Counted from the stretch's first letter, positions 45,169 through 55,020 are shown. The stretch is 64,000 nucleotides of DNA from Rhodopirellula europaea 6C (GCF_000338295.1 NZ_ANMO01000111.1:17755-81754), one strand, 5' to 3'. The notes: generated by a model not told the origin, from the sequence alone. Numbers and translations: made by a program.

Positions 45169-45813
45169 TCAGCCAATTGGGCCGTTTCCACGCACAATTT
45201 CAAGCAATTCGATCGCGGGACGATGATCACAGCGGATCAGAGCGGTTCGCCCGTAGACGACGTCCCCGACATTTAGATTCAGAAGTTCTGCCAACCGTTG
45301 TCCGGTAGTCACCTTCCACAGACGACAGAGTTGGACCTGCCGGAGAACATTGTTCTCAATCAAAACACGCCCCAGCGGAATCTCTCCGCTGGCGATTTGA
45401 TGCCAAACGGATCGCGAAAGCGCCGAAGGATCCAAGCGAACGATACCGTGCTGGACCACTCGCTGAGTGTCCTGCGTGACCAACGTGATCTCTCGCGTGT
45501 ACGCTTCCGTTGCATCCAATTCCTCTGGCTTTGCGACGTCCACCGCCTGAGCCACCCGGCCATCGCGAAAACGATTGCGGCGACGATGCACCACCACATC
45601 CACCGGTTCACCGTGGTAATGCTCGACCGTCACCGTCATGTGAGACTGGTGGTTGAGCAACGTGTCGAATGGCTCGGGGATATCGGTGACCAATTCAAAC
45701 TCGGCCAACTCACTAAAGTCGCTGTAGAATTCTCTCAACAGCGACTTCAAATCGACTTGCTCGCCTGATTCGCTCAACGTTTCGACATCGGAAGAAGGTG
45801 AACCAGGAGGCAT
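45169..45813 (-). CDS. UbiC/UTRA-like protein (chorismate-lyase-like fold)
   Basis: A 214-residue protein without signal peptide. The stretch VVVHRRRNRFRDGRVAQAVD and the C-terminal VVYGRTALIRCDHRPAIELLEIV resemble the UbiC/UTRA chorismate-lyase-like fold; the arginine and glutamate of the UbiC active site may correspond to R in GRTALIR and E in AIELLE, but the match is weak. It is the last gene of the leftward prenyl synthase operon, 88 bases downstream. Chorismate lyase would give 4-hydroxybenzoate, a prenyl acceptor, which would fit the context. The ATG at 45813 is chosen over a TTG two codons upstream. Confidence 0.5.
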   Translation of the reverse strand: MPPGSPSSDVETLSESGEQVDLKSLLREFYSDFSELAEFELVTDIPEPFDTLLNHQSHMTVTVEHYHGEPVDVVVHRRRNRFRDGRVAQAVDVAKPEELDATEAYTREITLVTQDTQRVVQHGIVRLDPSALSRSVWHQIASGEIPLGRVLIENNVLRQVQLCRLWKVTTGQRLAELLNLNVGDVVYGRTALIRCDHRPAIELLEIVRGNGPIG

Positions 45814-45901
45814 GAGCAACTTTCAAACGGGATACCGCGTTGGGCGATGTTCGGTTGGTTCCACAAAATGCACGAATGTTGTGCCAATGCGCAACTCGGA
45901 T

Positions 45902-47881
45902 CTATCGAGCGACCACGCCAATCTTGACGACCGCGGGCGAACTCGGCTGTTCGGCGTCTCCGCCCGAGCCAACTGATTCAGGTCGTTCCAGCACGGTGTC
46001 GACCAGGAAATACAGCAGACGCCGCAGACTTTCGTTTTCGATTTCGTCCGCGACTTGCTCCGCTCGGGCTTGGTGCTTGTCGATCAACTGCATACTCATC
46101 TCGAACACGTTCGCCTTTTCGTACAGCCGGCGTACCGTGGTCAAACGTTCGCGATCAGACAATTCGCAATCGGGCTCTGCCAACGCAAGCAATGTGTCTT
46201 TGTCTTCGTCTTCCAAATGCTGCAGAGCCAATGCCCAAAGCAACGTCGGACGTCCACCGATCACATCGGCGCCCGCAGTCAGCTTGTTGGAATCGTCACC
46301 GGCCCAGTCGTTCAAATCGTTGATGATCTGGAACGCCACGCCCAAGTTGCGACTGAATTTGCGAATCGGATCCACCAACGCCGATGCGTCACCCGCCATT
46401 CGCACGCCGCTGTAAAGAGCAGCCTCAAATGCGGGGGACGTCTTCAACGCATAAATTTTCAGAGCGTCGAGCGGCGTCAAACGCCGATCCTTCGCGTCTC
46501 GCCAAAGCAGCTCCGCACCCTGTCCCTCGGACAATCGAACGTGTGCTGCGGCCAGGGAATCCAGCAAATCAACTCGTGTTTCAGCGTCGACTTCGTCGCC
46601 CATCATGTTTCGGCTGAGCAAGCGATAGCCAAGTCCGATCAAGTAGTCACCAACGTTGATCGCCGTCGCGGTCCCAAATCGCTGGTGCACCGCGGGTTGC
46701 CCGTACCGAAACGCATCGCCGTCTTCGATGTCGTCGTGAACGAGGCTGGCCTTGTGGAATGTTTCGATGCTAAGTGCAGCACGCCGAACCGCATCCGGCA
46801 CGCGATTGAGCACATCTTCCCCATCGGCTCCGGTGCCATCACCGCCCATCATGGCGTCATAGGCTGCCAAAGTGATGAAAGGACGCGAATGCTTGCCACC
46901 GCGGGCCAAGAAGTCGAGAGCGATTGCCTCGGTCGCCGCGATCGGATCGACGCCTTCCAATTGCTCAGGAGTCACGGCGGGACGTGCTCCGTTTTCCGAC
47001 GGGGTCGAATCCAGCATCCGAGTCCCGGGCGAATAGGCGTTCCCACCTTCGCCGCTGAGATGGCTTTCACGCTGCCGTGGTGCCAATCGTTCGAACAGTG
47101 TGTCCTCGAACAGCAAACCGGCCGCTCGCATCAAGTGAACGTAACTCTTCGTCTTCGCCGCAGCTGGCTTGTACGGCGTGCGGATCATCTGCTCCACCCA
47201 AGGCTCATCGACCTTGGTGTTGCGACAATCGCTGGACAACAACGGCACCGCCATGCAGGGAATCCCCGCCAACAAGACTTTGTCGATCGCCTTTTCCAGA
47301 ACGTTCAAACAAGCGACACCGACGACCGCGTCGACATATCCGCCAACGATGATCTTCATGACGACCGGAGAACCCTCGGCCACCAAGACTCGGTATCCCA
47401 TGTCTTCGGCGATCGAACGGAAGTCCGCGATGCTGCAGGCACCGCATTCTTTGCAATTCATTCCGAATTGGTCGTATTCAGCGGGACAACCTTCGGCGTG
47501 CTTCAAACAGTGAGGCAGCAAAAACAGTCGTCGTTCTGGCGGAACCGAAGCGAGTGCGTCCGCCCAAAACTCGCTGCTGATCATCACCATCACCCAACCG
47601 AGGTAGCTCTCGGGCAAATCAGCCTCTTCGAGCATCCGGCGGGAAATCTGTTCCATCTCATCCTTGGTCATCGGATGAGAGCGATCGAGTTTGGCAGCCA
47701 CTTGCGCGCATCGATCTCGCAAGCTTTCCCGCATCGCCAATGTTTCTGGCACCTCCTTCAAATGGCTCGTCTTTCGACGACGCCCCGAGGAGGTTCCCGG
47801 AACAGACACATCGCTCGATGCGTTCTCATTCGGCGGGATAGAAGCGGGAAGGGAGGGGGATCCGGTCGACAAGCCAATCAC
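45902..47881 (-). CDS. DUF116 domain fused to polyprenyl diphosphate synthase
   Basis: A 659-residue fusion. Residues about 70-265 are a DUF116 domain with clustered Cys (C125, C132, C143, C146, C149, C191, C209, C219), including C-x2-C-x2-C, which suggests a metal or Fe-S site. Residues about 310-640 are a trans-isoprenyl diphosphate synthase: GGKHSRP near 328, first Asp-rich motif DDIED at 383-387 and second motif NDLND at 521-525, whose first position is Asn. The GTG at 47881 overlaps the cyclase stop as GTGA. A GGPP/FPP-range product feeding the neighbouring cyclase is inferred. Confidence 0.85.
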   Translation of the reverse strand: MIGLSTGSPSLPASIPPNENASSDVSVPGTSSGRRRKTSHLKEVPETLAMRESLRDRCAQVAAKLDRSHPMTKDEMEQISRRMLEEADLPESYLGWVMVMISSEFWADALASVPPERRLFLLPHCLKHAEGCPAEYDQFGMNCKECGACSIADFRSIAEDMGYRVLVAEGSPVVMKIIVGGYVDAVVGVACLNVLEKAIDKVLLAGIPCMAVPLLSSDCRNTKVDEPWVEQMIRTPYKPAAAKTKSYVHLMRAAGLLFEDTLFERLAPRQRESHLSGEGGNAYSPGTRMLDSTPSENGARPAVTPEQLEGVDPIAATEAIALDFLARGGKHSRPFITLAAYDAMMGGDGTGADGEDVLNRVPDAVRRAALSIETFHKASLVHDDIEDGDAFRYGQPAVHQRFGTATAINVGDYLIGLGYRLLSRNMMGDEVDAETRVDLLDSLAAAHVRLSEGQGAELLWRDAKDRRLTPLDALKIYALKTSPAFEAALYSGVRMAGDASALVDPIRKFSRNLGVAFQIINDLNDWAGDDSNKLTAGADVIGGRPTLLWALALQHLEDEDKDTLLALAEPDCELSDRERLTTVRRLYEKANVFEMSMQLIDKHQARAEQVADEIENESLRRLLYFLVDTVLERPESVGSGGDAEQPSSPAVVKIGVVAR

Positions 47882-49863
47882 CTAAGTAGTTCGTCGCGTT
47901 GCATAACCCGGCCCAACGCCGCGGTCGTGTAGACCAACGGGTAAAGCCGTTCGTAATACCAAAGTTTGGCAAAATAAAACCCGATCGGCCAAGCCACCTG
48001 GTGACGCTCGCGTTGCACGGCGTCGATCAGCCAGCGGGTGCCCGAAAGTATAGCCGCTCGCAGTGCGGAACGCATCGACGCATCCCACGGGCTTCCATCG
48101 GGAATGTTCTTTTCAGCGGCCTGTCCGCCCTCATCGCCGCAAATCCGGGCCCACCAACTGACCAGGGCCTCCACCGCAAGCGCAGTTTCTTCCACGGAAC
48201 TGATAAAACCCTCGGGCAATCCAAAAGTTTCGCGAACAGATTCGCCGCCGCCCCACCCCCCGTCACTGTTTTGGCTGTCGATCAAATACTGCAGCCCTCG
48301 CGAAATAGCGTCGTGCCCCAGGGCTGGACTGACGTCGACCAACACTCGCGACGTGCCATAAATCGGATTGTCTTCCTCTGGTCGATCCTGATTCCCAAAC
48401 CAAAGCGGCAACCACGAACCATCGGCCTGCTGATTTTTCCTCAGGAACTGAAGCCCGCGCCGAACCGCCCGCTCTCGTTTCGCTGAATCACGTTTGGGCA
48501 AGCACGCGATCGCTCTCAGAGCATGAGCCGTCAAGTCATTGCTGCTCCGGTCAAAAGGCAACTTGCCCCATCCTCGACAAAACGTCGGCCAACCACCGTC
48601 TCGATTCTGCAGCCCCAACAACCAATCGACACCCCGGTCGCAAGCTTTCCAAGTATCCAACGCATTTTCAGAGATCGAACCAGACGGATCCGATGCCGGC
48701 CATCGCCTGGAGTAGTCATCGCACAACAGATCGGATCGGGTCGTCGCCTGCATTCGAAGCGAAATGATCGCACCGGGAGTGTCATCCGCGTCCGGCACCG
48801 ATCCGGTTAAATCCGTCCATCCCCAGCCCCCCGGGTCAGCTCCTGTGAATGGATGACGTTCTTGATACTGACAACTTCGTTGCCACTGGATCAGTTCATT
48901 GCTCGACCAAGACCGATCATCATCTGGGTCCATCGCCAACGCGGTGGTTGCCAAAGATGTCGCCCAATTGGCGAGATTCGTGTCGATCGGCCAACTGCCA
49001 TCGGGCAACATCGAATCCCGCAAGAAACGCAGTCCGTTTTGCGTGACTTCGTGATCCGCACGTCCGCTCGCCGACAACGACATCACGACAAATGCCGTCA
49101 GCGGTGTGGCCTCGAGGTATCCACCACTGGAAGGCTGCATCGAACGCAACACTTTCATTGACGGTTCGATCGCCGCTCGCCTAATTAACGACCATGGCGG
49201 CAAACAACCGCCACCTTCCAGAAACTTCACCTGCCCGATCGCGACGAGAGCCGGCACCGCGTAGCTGACAACGGGCATCCCCACGAATCGATACATCGAC
49301 TGAGGGACAACGGCCGCCTCGAAGGGCAGCGCAGCAACCTTCTTCCAAGGAACCAACCCCGCGATCGCCATGTTGGTCAGAATCGGAACGACAAACGTTT
49401 TGTCCTTGCCGTACCTCCGCCGCAATCCATCCAACTCACCGGCAAGCTGAATCCAGTTCCGCAATCGCGAAATCGCATCCGCATCGGTCGTCTCGCCAGT
49501 CACTTGATCCGACAACGTCCAAGCGGCCAGCACCAGATAGCTGGTTGCAATGTTGCTGTGACTGCGATCCGTGTCACCAAAGCCACCATCGTCGTTCTGC
49601 TGATTCGCTAGCCAACTGCGCCCGCTTTGTATCTGTTCTAACAAAGCACCTTTATCCGCGTCGGCCAATTTTCCCGAGCGGACCGCGGCACTCATCGCGC
49701 TGATCGCAGTCGCGGTCGACAACGCCGAGGCGGACAATTCGCCGGTCCAGTGCCCGTCCGTCGTTCGCTGCGCCAACAACTCGCCACGCAAACGATCCAG
49801 CGTCCCACGCAATTCGCGTCGGTCCAAGACTTCACTCACAGAATTCTCAACAACAGCCATCAT
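47878..49863 (-). CDS. squalene-hopene-cyclase-like class II terpene cyclase
   Basis: A 661-residue alpha-toroid protein. It carries the class II catalytic motif D358-A-D-D-T (DXDD), which protonates the substrate, and several QW-type repeats: DDGGFGDTDRS near 91, PDGSWPIDTN near 287, GGWGWTD near 345, RDGGWPTFCRGWG and SDGGWGGGESV. Length fits bacterial squalene-hopene cyclases (about 630-680), but overall identity to typical hopene cyclases looks limited and no squalene-synthesis genes are here. The ATG at 49863 or the next ATG at 49860 starts the protein; GGAAG lies just upstream. First gene of the operon. Confidence 0.83.
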   Translation of the reverse strand: MMAVVENSVSEVLDRRELRGTLDRLRGELLAQRTTDGHWTGELSASALSTATAISAMSAAVRSGKLADADKGALLEQIQSGRSWLANQQNDDGGFGDTDRSHSNIATSYLVLAAWTLSDQVTGETTDADAISRLRNWIQLAGELDGLRRRYGKDKTFVVPILTNMAIAGLVPWKKVAALPFEAAVVPQSMYRFVGMPVVSYAVPALVAIGQVKFLEGGGCLPPWSLIRRAAIEPSMKVLRSMQPSSGGYLEATPLTAFVVMSLSASGRADHEVTQNGLRFLRDSMLPDGSWPIDTNLANWATSLATTALAMDPDDDRSWSSNELIQWQRSCQYQERHPFTGADPGGWGWTDLTGSVPDADDTPGAIISLRMQATTRSDLLCDDYSRRWPASDPSGSISENALDTWKACDRGVDWLLGLQNRDGGWPTFCRGWGKLPFDRSSNDLTAHALRAIACLPKRDSAKRERAVRRGLQFLRKNQQADGSWLPLWFGNQDRPEEDNPIYGTSRVLVDVSPALGHDAISRGLQYLIDSQNSDGGWGGGESVRETFGLPEGFISSVEETALAVEALVSWWARICGDEGGQAAEKNIPDGSPWDASMRSALRAAILSGTRWLIDAVQRERHQVAWPIGFYFAKLWYYERLYPLVYTTAALGRVMQRDELLR

Positions 49864-50219
49864 CTTCCAAACAAGAAGCGTTCAACCAAACGAGCCACTA
49901 TTCAAATACACCTCCGGCCGCTGTCGTACCACCCCTTACGATCTCGCCCACCAACGACGAGCACAAATCCGATCCACCGAAGGCCGCAAAGAAAAATTCA
50001 GTGTGTCATCAGTGCAAAACAGCCCGCCTCAAATTGCAACGGTTCATCTTTTCCAACGCGCAGCCTCGTCATAACCCGCAAAGCCTCTGCAGAGCGTTCA
50101 AATTTGCAGGATCATGTTGCGTTTTGACGACATGTGCACCGTTTAGGTCGTAGGGTTTGGTGAGTCATTTCAGGCACTCTGTGAGGGTGCCCGGCACACC
50201 GTCAAGGATTTATAGAACC
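49864..50219. other. divergent promoter region between the terpenoid operon and the tad genes
   Basis: About 350 bases without a gene. It must contain promoters for both directions. TTGACG at 50114 is a possible -35 for the rightward genes, but no good -10 follows. No repeat was recognised. Confidence 0.45.
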
Positions 50220-51539
50220 ATGCGACAAGCAGCGCCTCCCCAACGTCCCGAAGCGAATCGCCAAGAACAATTCGAGCAAATCAAACGCCGTATCCACGGT
50301 AAATTGGTCGACAAGCTGGATCTATCGCGTGTCGGTGACCTCCAAGGCGACACGCTCAAACGTGAAATCCGCATGGTGGTTGAACACCTCTGCGATGCCG
50401 AAGACACGCTGCTGAACCGCCAAGAGCGTGAGCGAATTGTCGACGAAGTCTTGGATGAAACCTTTGGCCTTGGTCCATTGGAATTGATCCTGAAAGACCC
50501 GAAAGTCAGCGATATTCTGATCAACGGCCCCAAGAACATTTATGTTGAAAAGGGCGGCCAAATGCAGAAATCCGACGTGGAATTCCGCGACGGAAAACAC
50601 CTTCTGCAGATCATTGACCGAATCGTGAGTAAAGTCGGCCGTCGCGTCGATGAAACTTGCCCGATGGTTGACGCTCGTTTGGAAGACGGTTCGCGGGTCA
50701 ACGCGATCATTCCTCCGCTGGCACTGGACGGTGCGGCGGTTTCAATTCGTCGTTTCGGTAGCAATCCGTTGCGACTGGAAGACCTGCTGAACTACCGAGC
50801 CTTCACGCCCGAGATGGTGATGTTGCTCGAAGGCTGCATCAAAGCACGCCTCAACATGATCATCGCCGGTGGTACCGGTTCTGGTAAAACGACGCTGCTG
50901 AACACATTGTCCTCGTTCATCGGCCACGAAGACCGTATTGTGACGATCGAAGACGCCGCTGAGCTTCAGTTGCAACAAGACCATGTTGTCCGCCTGGAAA
51001 CTCGACCGCCCAATATTGAAGGCAAGGGTGCCGTCACTGCAACGGACTTGGTCAAGAACGCACTGCGGATGCGTCCAGAACGAATCATCATCGGCGAATG
51101 CCGTGGTGGTGAAACACTGGACATGCTGCAGGCCATGAACACGGGTCACGATGGATCGCTCACAACGATTCACGCCAACACGCCTCGTGACGCCATCGCT
51201 CGTTTGGAAACACTTGTGATGATGTCCGGCTTTGAATTGCCGGTCAAAGCTATTCGTCAACAAGTCAGCGGTGCGGTGGATGTTTTGATCCAAGCCAACC
51301 GTCTGCAAGGCGGACCTCGTCGCGTCACCGCGATCACCGAAGTCGTTGGAATGGAACAAGACACGATCATCCTGCAAGACATTTATCGATTCAACCAAAA
51401 GGGCATCAACTCCGAAGGCAAAGCCTACGGGCAATTTGTCTGCAGTGGTGTCCGCCCAAGCTTCATGGACAAGCTCGAAGCTGCCGGCGTGCGATTGCCC
51501 GCCAGTGCCTTCCGTGAACGAGTCATGATGGACGCCTAA
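50220..51539 (+). CDS. TadA/CpaF family secretion ATPase
   Basis: A 439-residue secretion ATPase. Walker A is GGTGSGKTT near residue 217, Walker B is [10 protein letters not shown] near 289, with the Asp box [11 protein letters not shown] and His box TTIHANTP between and after. The N-terminal helical region [10 protein letters not shown] is typical of CpaF. It powers assembly of Flp/Tad pili or a related secretion apparatus at the inner membrane. The frame is open to 50157; the ATG at 50220 is chosen. First of three rightward tad genes. Confidence 0.92.
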   Translation: MRQAAPPQRPEANRQEQFEQIKRRIHGKLVDKLDLSRVGDLQGDTLKREIRMVVEHLCDAEDTLLNRQERERIVDEVLDETFGLGPLELILKDPKVSDILINGPKNIYVEKGGQMQKSDVEFRDGKHLLQIIDRIVSKVGRRVDETCPMVDARLEDGSRVNAIIPPLALDGAAVSIRRFGSNPLRLEDLLNYRAFTPEMVMLLEGCIKARLNMIIAGGTGSGKTTLLNTLSSFIGHEDRIVTIEDAAELQLQQDHVVRLETRPPNIEGKGAVTATDLVKNALRMRPERIIIGECRGGETLDMLQAMNTGHDGSLTTIHANTPRDAIARLETLVMMSGFELPVKAIRQQVSGAVDVLIQANRLQGGPRRVTAITEVVGMEQDTIILQDIYRFNQKGINSEGKAYGQFVCSGVRPSFMDKLEAAGVRLPASAFRERVMMDA

Positions 51540-51655
51540 TCGGCGGCAACCAGTACGCCGTGCCCGCCGATCGGTTGTGGCACGGTGTCTGAAACTGCCT
51601 CGGAAGCTCCTTAATCAACCAAAGTTCGACTCCCCCCTCTTCAATCAACGCTCCC

Positions 51656-52621
51656 ATGTCATCCATCATCATCATCGTCGCCGCCGGGGTATTTGTTGCC
51701 TCGCTCATCGCGTTCGGTGCATCTGTTTTGATGCCCTCGGAAGAAACGACCGCGACGGAAGATCGTCTGACTCAACTCGCCCATGGGAAACGCGGAGCAG
51801 AGTCCGAAAGCAGCACGCCATCGTTCTTGCTGAACGACCTGGATGATGCGACCGGGCTTTTGAAAACCGTGATGGACCGCCTGCCCGCGGTTCACAAGAT
51901 CCTGGAACAAGCGGACCTCAACCTCACCGTGACCAAGTTTGCGATGATCTGTGGTGCCTGCTTCGCCGCAGGCATCGTGCTGTGCGCGGTCACACCGGTT
52001 CCGATTTTGCTGGGCCCCGTTGTTGGTGCGGTGTTTGTCGGCGGGCCAGTTTTCTATGTCACTTTCAAACGCAAACGCCGCTTGAAACGATTCGGCGAAC
52101 AAATTCCTGAAGCTCTCGAATTGCTTGGTCGCTCGCTCCGAGCGGGCCACTCGCTGAACGCTGGCTTTGGATTGGTCGGTGACGAAATGGAAGCTCCTCT
52201 GGCAACCGAATTTCGCCGTTGCTTTGAAGAGCAAAAGTTCGGCATCCCACTTGAAGAATCCATCGAAGACATGGCGGAACGCGTCCCCAACATGGACATC
52301 CGGTTCTTTGCGACCGCCGTGATTCTGCAGCGACAAACCGGGGGTGACTTGAGTGAAATCCTCGACAAGATCGGACACCTTGTTCGTGAACGATTGCAGA
52401 TTCTCGGAACGATCCAAGCCCTCACCGGGGAAGGTCGAATGAGCGGTGCTGTGCTGCTTGCTTTGCCGCCGGTTTTGTTCCTGGTCATGTTGAAAATCAA
52501 CGCTGAATACGTGTTGATGCTCTTCACGGATGAACTCGGACGAATGGCTTTGGGTATGGCTTTGGTCACTCAGCTGCTGGGAGCTTTGGCGATCAAGAAG
52601 ATCATCACGATCAAAGTCTAG
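51656..52621 (+). CDS. TadB-like inner-membrane platform protein
   Basis: A 321-residue protein of the T2SSF family. An N-terminal helix, a pair of helices around residues 95-145 and a last helix pair at about 260-315 surround the T2SSF domain (IPEALELLGRSLRAGHSL, DIRFFATAVILQRQTGGDLSEIL). It forms the membrane platform of the Tad machine together with TadC. The ATG at 51656 is 116 bases after the ATPase stop. Confidence 0.9.
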   Translation: MSSIIIIVAAGVFVASLIAFGASVLMPSEETTATEDRLTQLAHGKRGAESESSTPSFLLNDLDDATGLLKTVMDRLPAVHKILEQADLNLTVTKFAMICGACFAAGIVLCAVTPVPILLGPVVGAVFVGGPVFYVTFKRKRRLKRFGEQIPEALELLGRSLRAGHSLNAGFGLVGDEMEAPLATEFRRCFEEQKFGIPLEESIEDMAERVPNMDIRFFATAVILQRQTGGDLSEILDKIGHLVRERLQILGTIQALTGEGRMSGAVLLALPPVLFLVMLKINAEYVLMLFTDELGRMALGMALVTQLLGALAIKKIITIKV

Positions 52622-52687
52622 ATCCGCCGTCCGTCCCTTTCGCGTTCTACTCCCTTTCGCTCATCGTACTTCGCATAACTCAGTCCA

Positions 52688-53674
52688 ATGTTCACATACT
52701 CAATCGCTCCTGAACTCATCGGATTCCTCAGCCCGGTGACGCTGACCACCATCGCGATTTTTGCTTCGGTGACATCGTTCGCTTGGTTTGTCCTCAGCAA
52801 AGTGGGCGGCGAAGACCAGGCCCCTGCAGAATCACGCTTGGAACGAATGAAAGATGCCAAACGTGGCATCCGCGACATCGCTGCGGATGAAAAGCAACGC
52901 ACAAAGAACGAAGCTCTGACCGAGGCACTTGAGAAAGCGGCGACGCCAATCGCCAGTTCGGTCTCGGGCAACGAAGAAGAAATGGGCAAGCTTCGCGAAA
53001 AACTGATCAACGCTGGCTTTCGTCGCGAAAGTGCTCCCGTCATCTTCAAACTCATTCAGCTGGTTTGCACCGGCGTCGGGCTCATGCTCGGTGGTGTCAC
53101 GGGTGCCGTCTTGGACGGCCTGACTCAGGGCATGATCATCAAGCTGTTGCTCGGGATGATCGGCGGCTTCATGATCCCATCGTTGATCTTGGGATACATG
53201 GCTAGCAAACGTCGCGAAAAAATCTTCTTGGGTCTTCCCGACGCGCTGGACTTGATGGTTGTCTGCGTGGAAGCTGGCTTGGGTCTGGACCAAGCACTCC
53301 GCAAGGTGGCCGAAGAAATGCAGAAGAGCCACAAATCAATTGGCGAAGAATTTTCAATCTCGAATCACCAGTTGCAACTTGGCCGGCCCCGTGCAGAAGT
53401 TCTATCTGGCTTGGGTTACCGCAGCGGTGTCGATGACTTGAAGCAACTCGCATCGATCCTGATCCAAGCCGACAAGTTCGGATCCAGCGTGGCTCAAGCC
53501 CTTCGGGTTCAGAGCGATTCGATGCGAACCAAACGTCGTCAAATCGCGGAAGAGAAAGCAGCCAAGACGGCCGTGAAGATGATCTTCCCGCTCGTGCTGT
53601 TCATTTTCCCTGGCATTTTTGTGGTCCTTGTTGGACCAGCCGCGATCAACATGTATCGCCAAATGCTTCAGTGA
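52688..53674 (+). CDS. TadC-like inner-membrane platform protein
   Basis: A 328-residue T2SSF-family protein, partner of TadB. An N-terminal helix is followed by a charged region, then helices near 120-175 and a C-terminal pair (MIFPLVLFIFPGIFVVLVGPA). The T2SSF core has LPDALDLMVVCVEAGLGLDQAL and DLKQLASILIQADKFGSSVAQAL, blocks typical of TadC. It is 66 bases downstream of tadB. Confidence 0.9.
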   Translation: MFTYSIAPELIGFLSPVTLTTIAIFASVTSFAWFVLSKVGGEDQAPAESRLERMKDAKRGIRDIAADEKQRTKNEALTEALEKAATPIASSVSGNEEEMGKLREKLINAGFRRESAPVIFKLIQLVCTGVGLMLGGVTGAVLDGLTQGMIIKLLLGMIGGFMIPSLILGYMASKRREKIFLGLPDALDLMVVCVEAGLGLDQALRKVAEEMQKSHKSIGEEFSISNHQLQLGRPRAEVLSGLGYRSGVDDLKQLASILIQADKFGSSVAQALRVQSDSMRTKRRQIAEEKAAKTAVKMIFPLVLFIFPGIFVVLVGPAAINMYRQMLQ

Positions 53675-53686
53675 GCTGTCGCTCAC
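53671..53686. terminator. short hairpin at the end of tadC-like gene
   Basis: GTGAGC (53671-53676) and GCTCAC (53681-53686) with a TGTC loop; the tadC stop codon lies within the left arm. Small and without T-run, so only a weak terminator candidate between convergent genes. Confidence 0.3.
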
Positions 53687-53721
53687 ATTGGAATGCCAGG
53701 TCGCTCAAAGCAACCTGAGAC

Positions 53722-54117
53722 CTACTTCAGCAATCGATCGACTGCTTCGAGCAGTTTTTCGATTGCGAATGGCTTGCGGATGTATTCGCTCACACCCAGC
53801 AATTCCGCGTACGCTTGATGGCGACTGCCTTCGTTGCCCGTGATCATGATGACCGGGACCGGCAATTCATTTTCTCGCCGCATCTTTTCGAGCACCAAGA
53901 AACCACTTCGCTTGGGCATCATCATGTCCAAGATCATCAACTGTGGTTTTTCGCACTCAGCCAACGCAAGTGCTTGGTTGCCATCTCGCGCGACCACCAC
54001 TTTGTAGCCGTTGGATTCCAACGCGTAAGAAACGGACTCGATGATTTCCACGTCATCATCGACAACAAGGATTTTCGCGGTCGAGGTGGGGCTATCTGAC
54101 TGGGCAGGGGTGTTCAT
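53722..54117 (-). CDS. single-domain response regulator (receiver only)
   Basis: A 131-residue CheY-like receiver. Acidic pocket D20-D21-D22, phosphoacceptor D64 in LMILDMMMP, T93 in MITGN and K115 in RKPF are all present, so it should be phosphorylatable. There is no output domain, so it acts through a partner protein. The ATG at 54117 is preferred to starts further upstream, which lie inside the neighbouring hydrolase gene. It is convergent with the tad genes and directly downstream of the hydrolase gene (10 bases). No histidine kinase is nearby. Confidence 0.9.
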   Translation of the reverse strand: MNTPAQSDSPTSTAKILVVDDDVEIIESVSYALESNGYKVVVARDGNQALALAECEKPQLMILDMMMPKRSGFLVLEKMRRENELPVPVIMITGNEGSRHQAYAELLGVSEYIRKPFAIEKLLEAVDRLLK

Positions 54118-54127
54118 CAAGTGGCGA

Positions 54128-54913
54128 TCAATTGGCGGAGAAATCGATCGGTGACAATCCCTCGGTGGGACGAACCGTCGAATTTTCCGCGGTGGACTTG
54201 GTGCGTGGTTGCACGATGGTATCAAAACACCATTGGTCAATGTCACGCAACGCCACCGCGTTCATCACATCATCACCTCGGTACTGCCGAATTTCAACAC
54301 GAGCCCGAATGGATTCCGCGGCCAGGATGCCACGCTTCAATTGCTCGGGGCAATCATCGACACCATTGATCGCTTGTTGCCACAAGATCGGAAGTCGACG
54401 TTCACGGAGCCGATGGTACTCACGCATCACACTTTGACTGGACGGGAACTGACCACCCATCATCGCTACGCCACCGAATCGTTCCGGTTCCATCAACGCG
54501 ATTCGGCAGGCCATCGTGGCACCGCTGCCGTATCCAGCGATCAAAATTCGATCGGAGTGAATCGACAATTCGGCCTGAGCGTGTTCGATCGCTTCCATCA
54601 CAGCTTCGCGAGCCGCGGCGATCGATGAAGCTCCTTCGGACCAATCGAATCCCCATCCACGCACATCGGTGGCTTGGATTCCTCGAACGCCAACGCCGAC
54701 ATAATTGCGAACGCTGACGTGCGGCAGAACTTGTTCCACCTGCAATTCATTGTGGCCGCTGTGATGAAGCCAAACCACCAAAGGATAATCGTAGGACGGC
54801 GTGTAATGCAGCGGAGTGACGATCGACAACGGCCGGCGACGCCGATCGGGCCTTGACGAAGAAGGCTCCTGAGTCGGATACGAGCGCATTCGGCTTGCAA
54901 ACGGGTCGCTCAT
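54128..54913 (-). CDS. alpha/beta-hydrolase-fold protein, possible pseudoenzyme
   Basis: A 261-residue protein similar in layout to phospholipase/carboxylesterases: strand plus oxyanion region LVVWLHHSGHNE near 45, nucleophile elbow ILIAGYGSGATMA near 123-135 and the later RLPILWQQAINGVDDCP. At the elbow the position of the usual Ser (G-x-S-x-G) is G129, with S130 one step later, and the region that normally holds the catalytic His (near RDIDQW) has none. The ATG at 54913 has AGGA six bases upstream. It is ten bases from the receiver gene and probably in one transcript with it. A non-catalytic role, or a shifted nucleophile, is possible. Confidence 0.65.
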   Translation of the reverse strand: MSDPFASRMRSYPTQEPSSSRPDRRRRPLSIVTPLHYTPSYDYPLVVWLHHSGHNELQVEQVLPHVSVRNYVGVGVRGIQATDVRGWGFDWSEGASSIAAAREAVMEAIEHAQAELSIHSDRILIAGYGSGATMACRIALMEPERFGGVAMMGGQFPSSQSVMREYHRLRERRLPILWQQAINGVDDCPEQLKRGILAAESIRARVEIRQYRGDDVMNAVALRDIDQWCFDTIVQPRTKSTAENSTVRPTEGLSPIDFSAN

Positions 54914-55020
54914 CTTTTGTCCTGAATCGGTCAATGGAGTAGTCAGCGAAAGGCGACGAGGGGAAATTAGTTTCACGCCGCCTTCAATGTCAACGTCGAA
55001 AAGTCATTCAGTCTCGGATC

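Noticed and set aside
45902..47881. The possibility of two genes (DUF116 and prenyl synthase) instead of a fusion
   Set aside because: The frame is continuous with no stop, and the linker region has no ribosome site or good start before the synthase domain. A sequencing error cannot be excluded but nothing suggests one.
46055..47932. A 625-codon open frame on the plus strand
   Set aside because: It is exactly antisense to the DUF116-prenyl synthase gene, which has clear motifs. The reverse frame is open because of codon bias.
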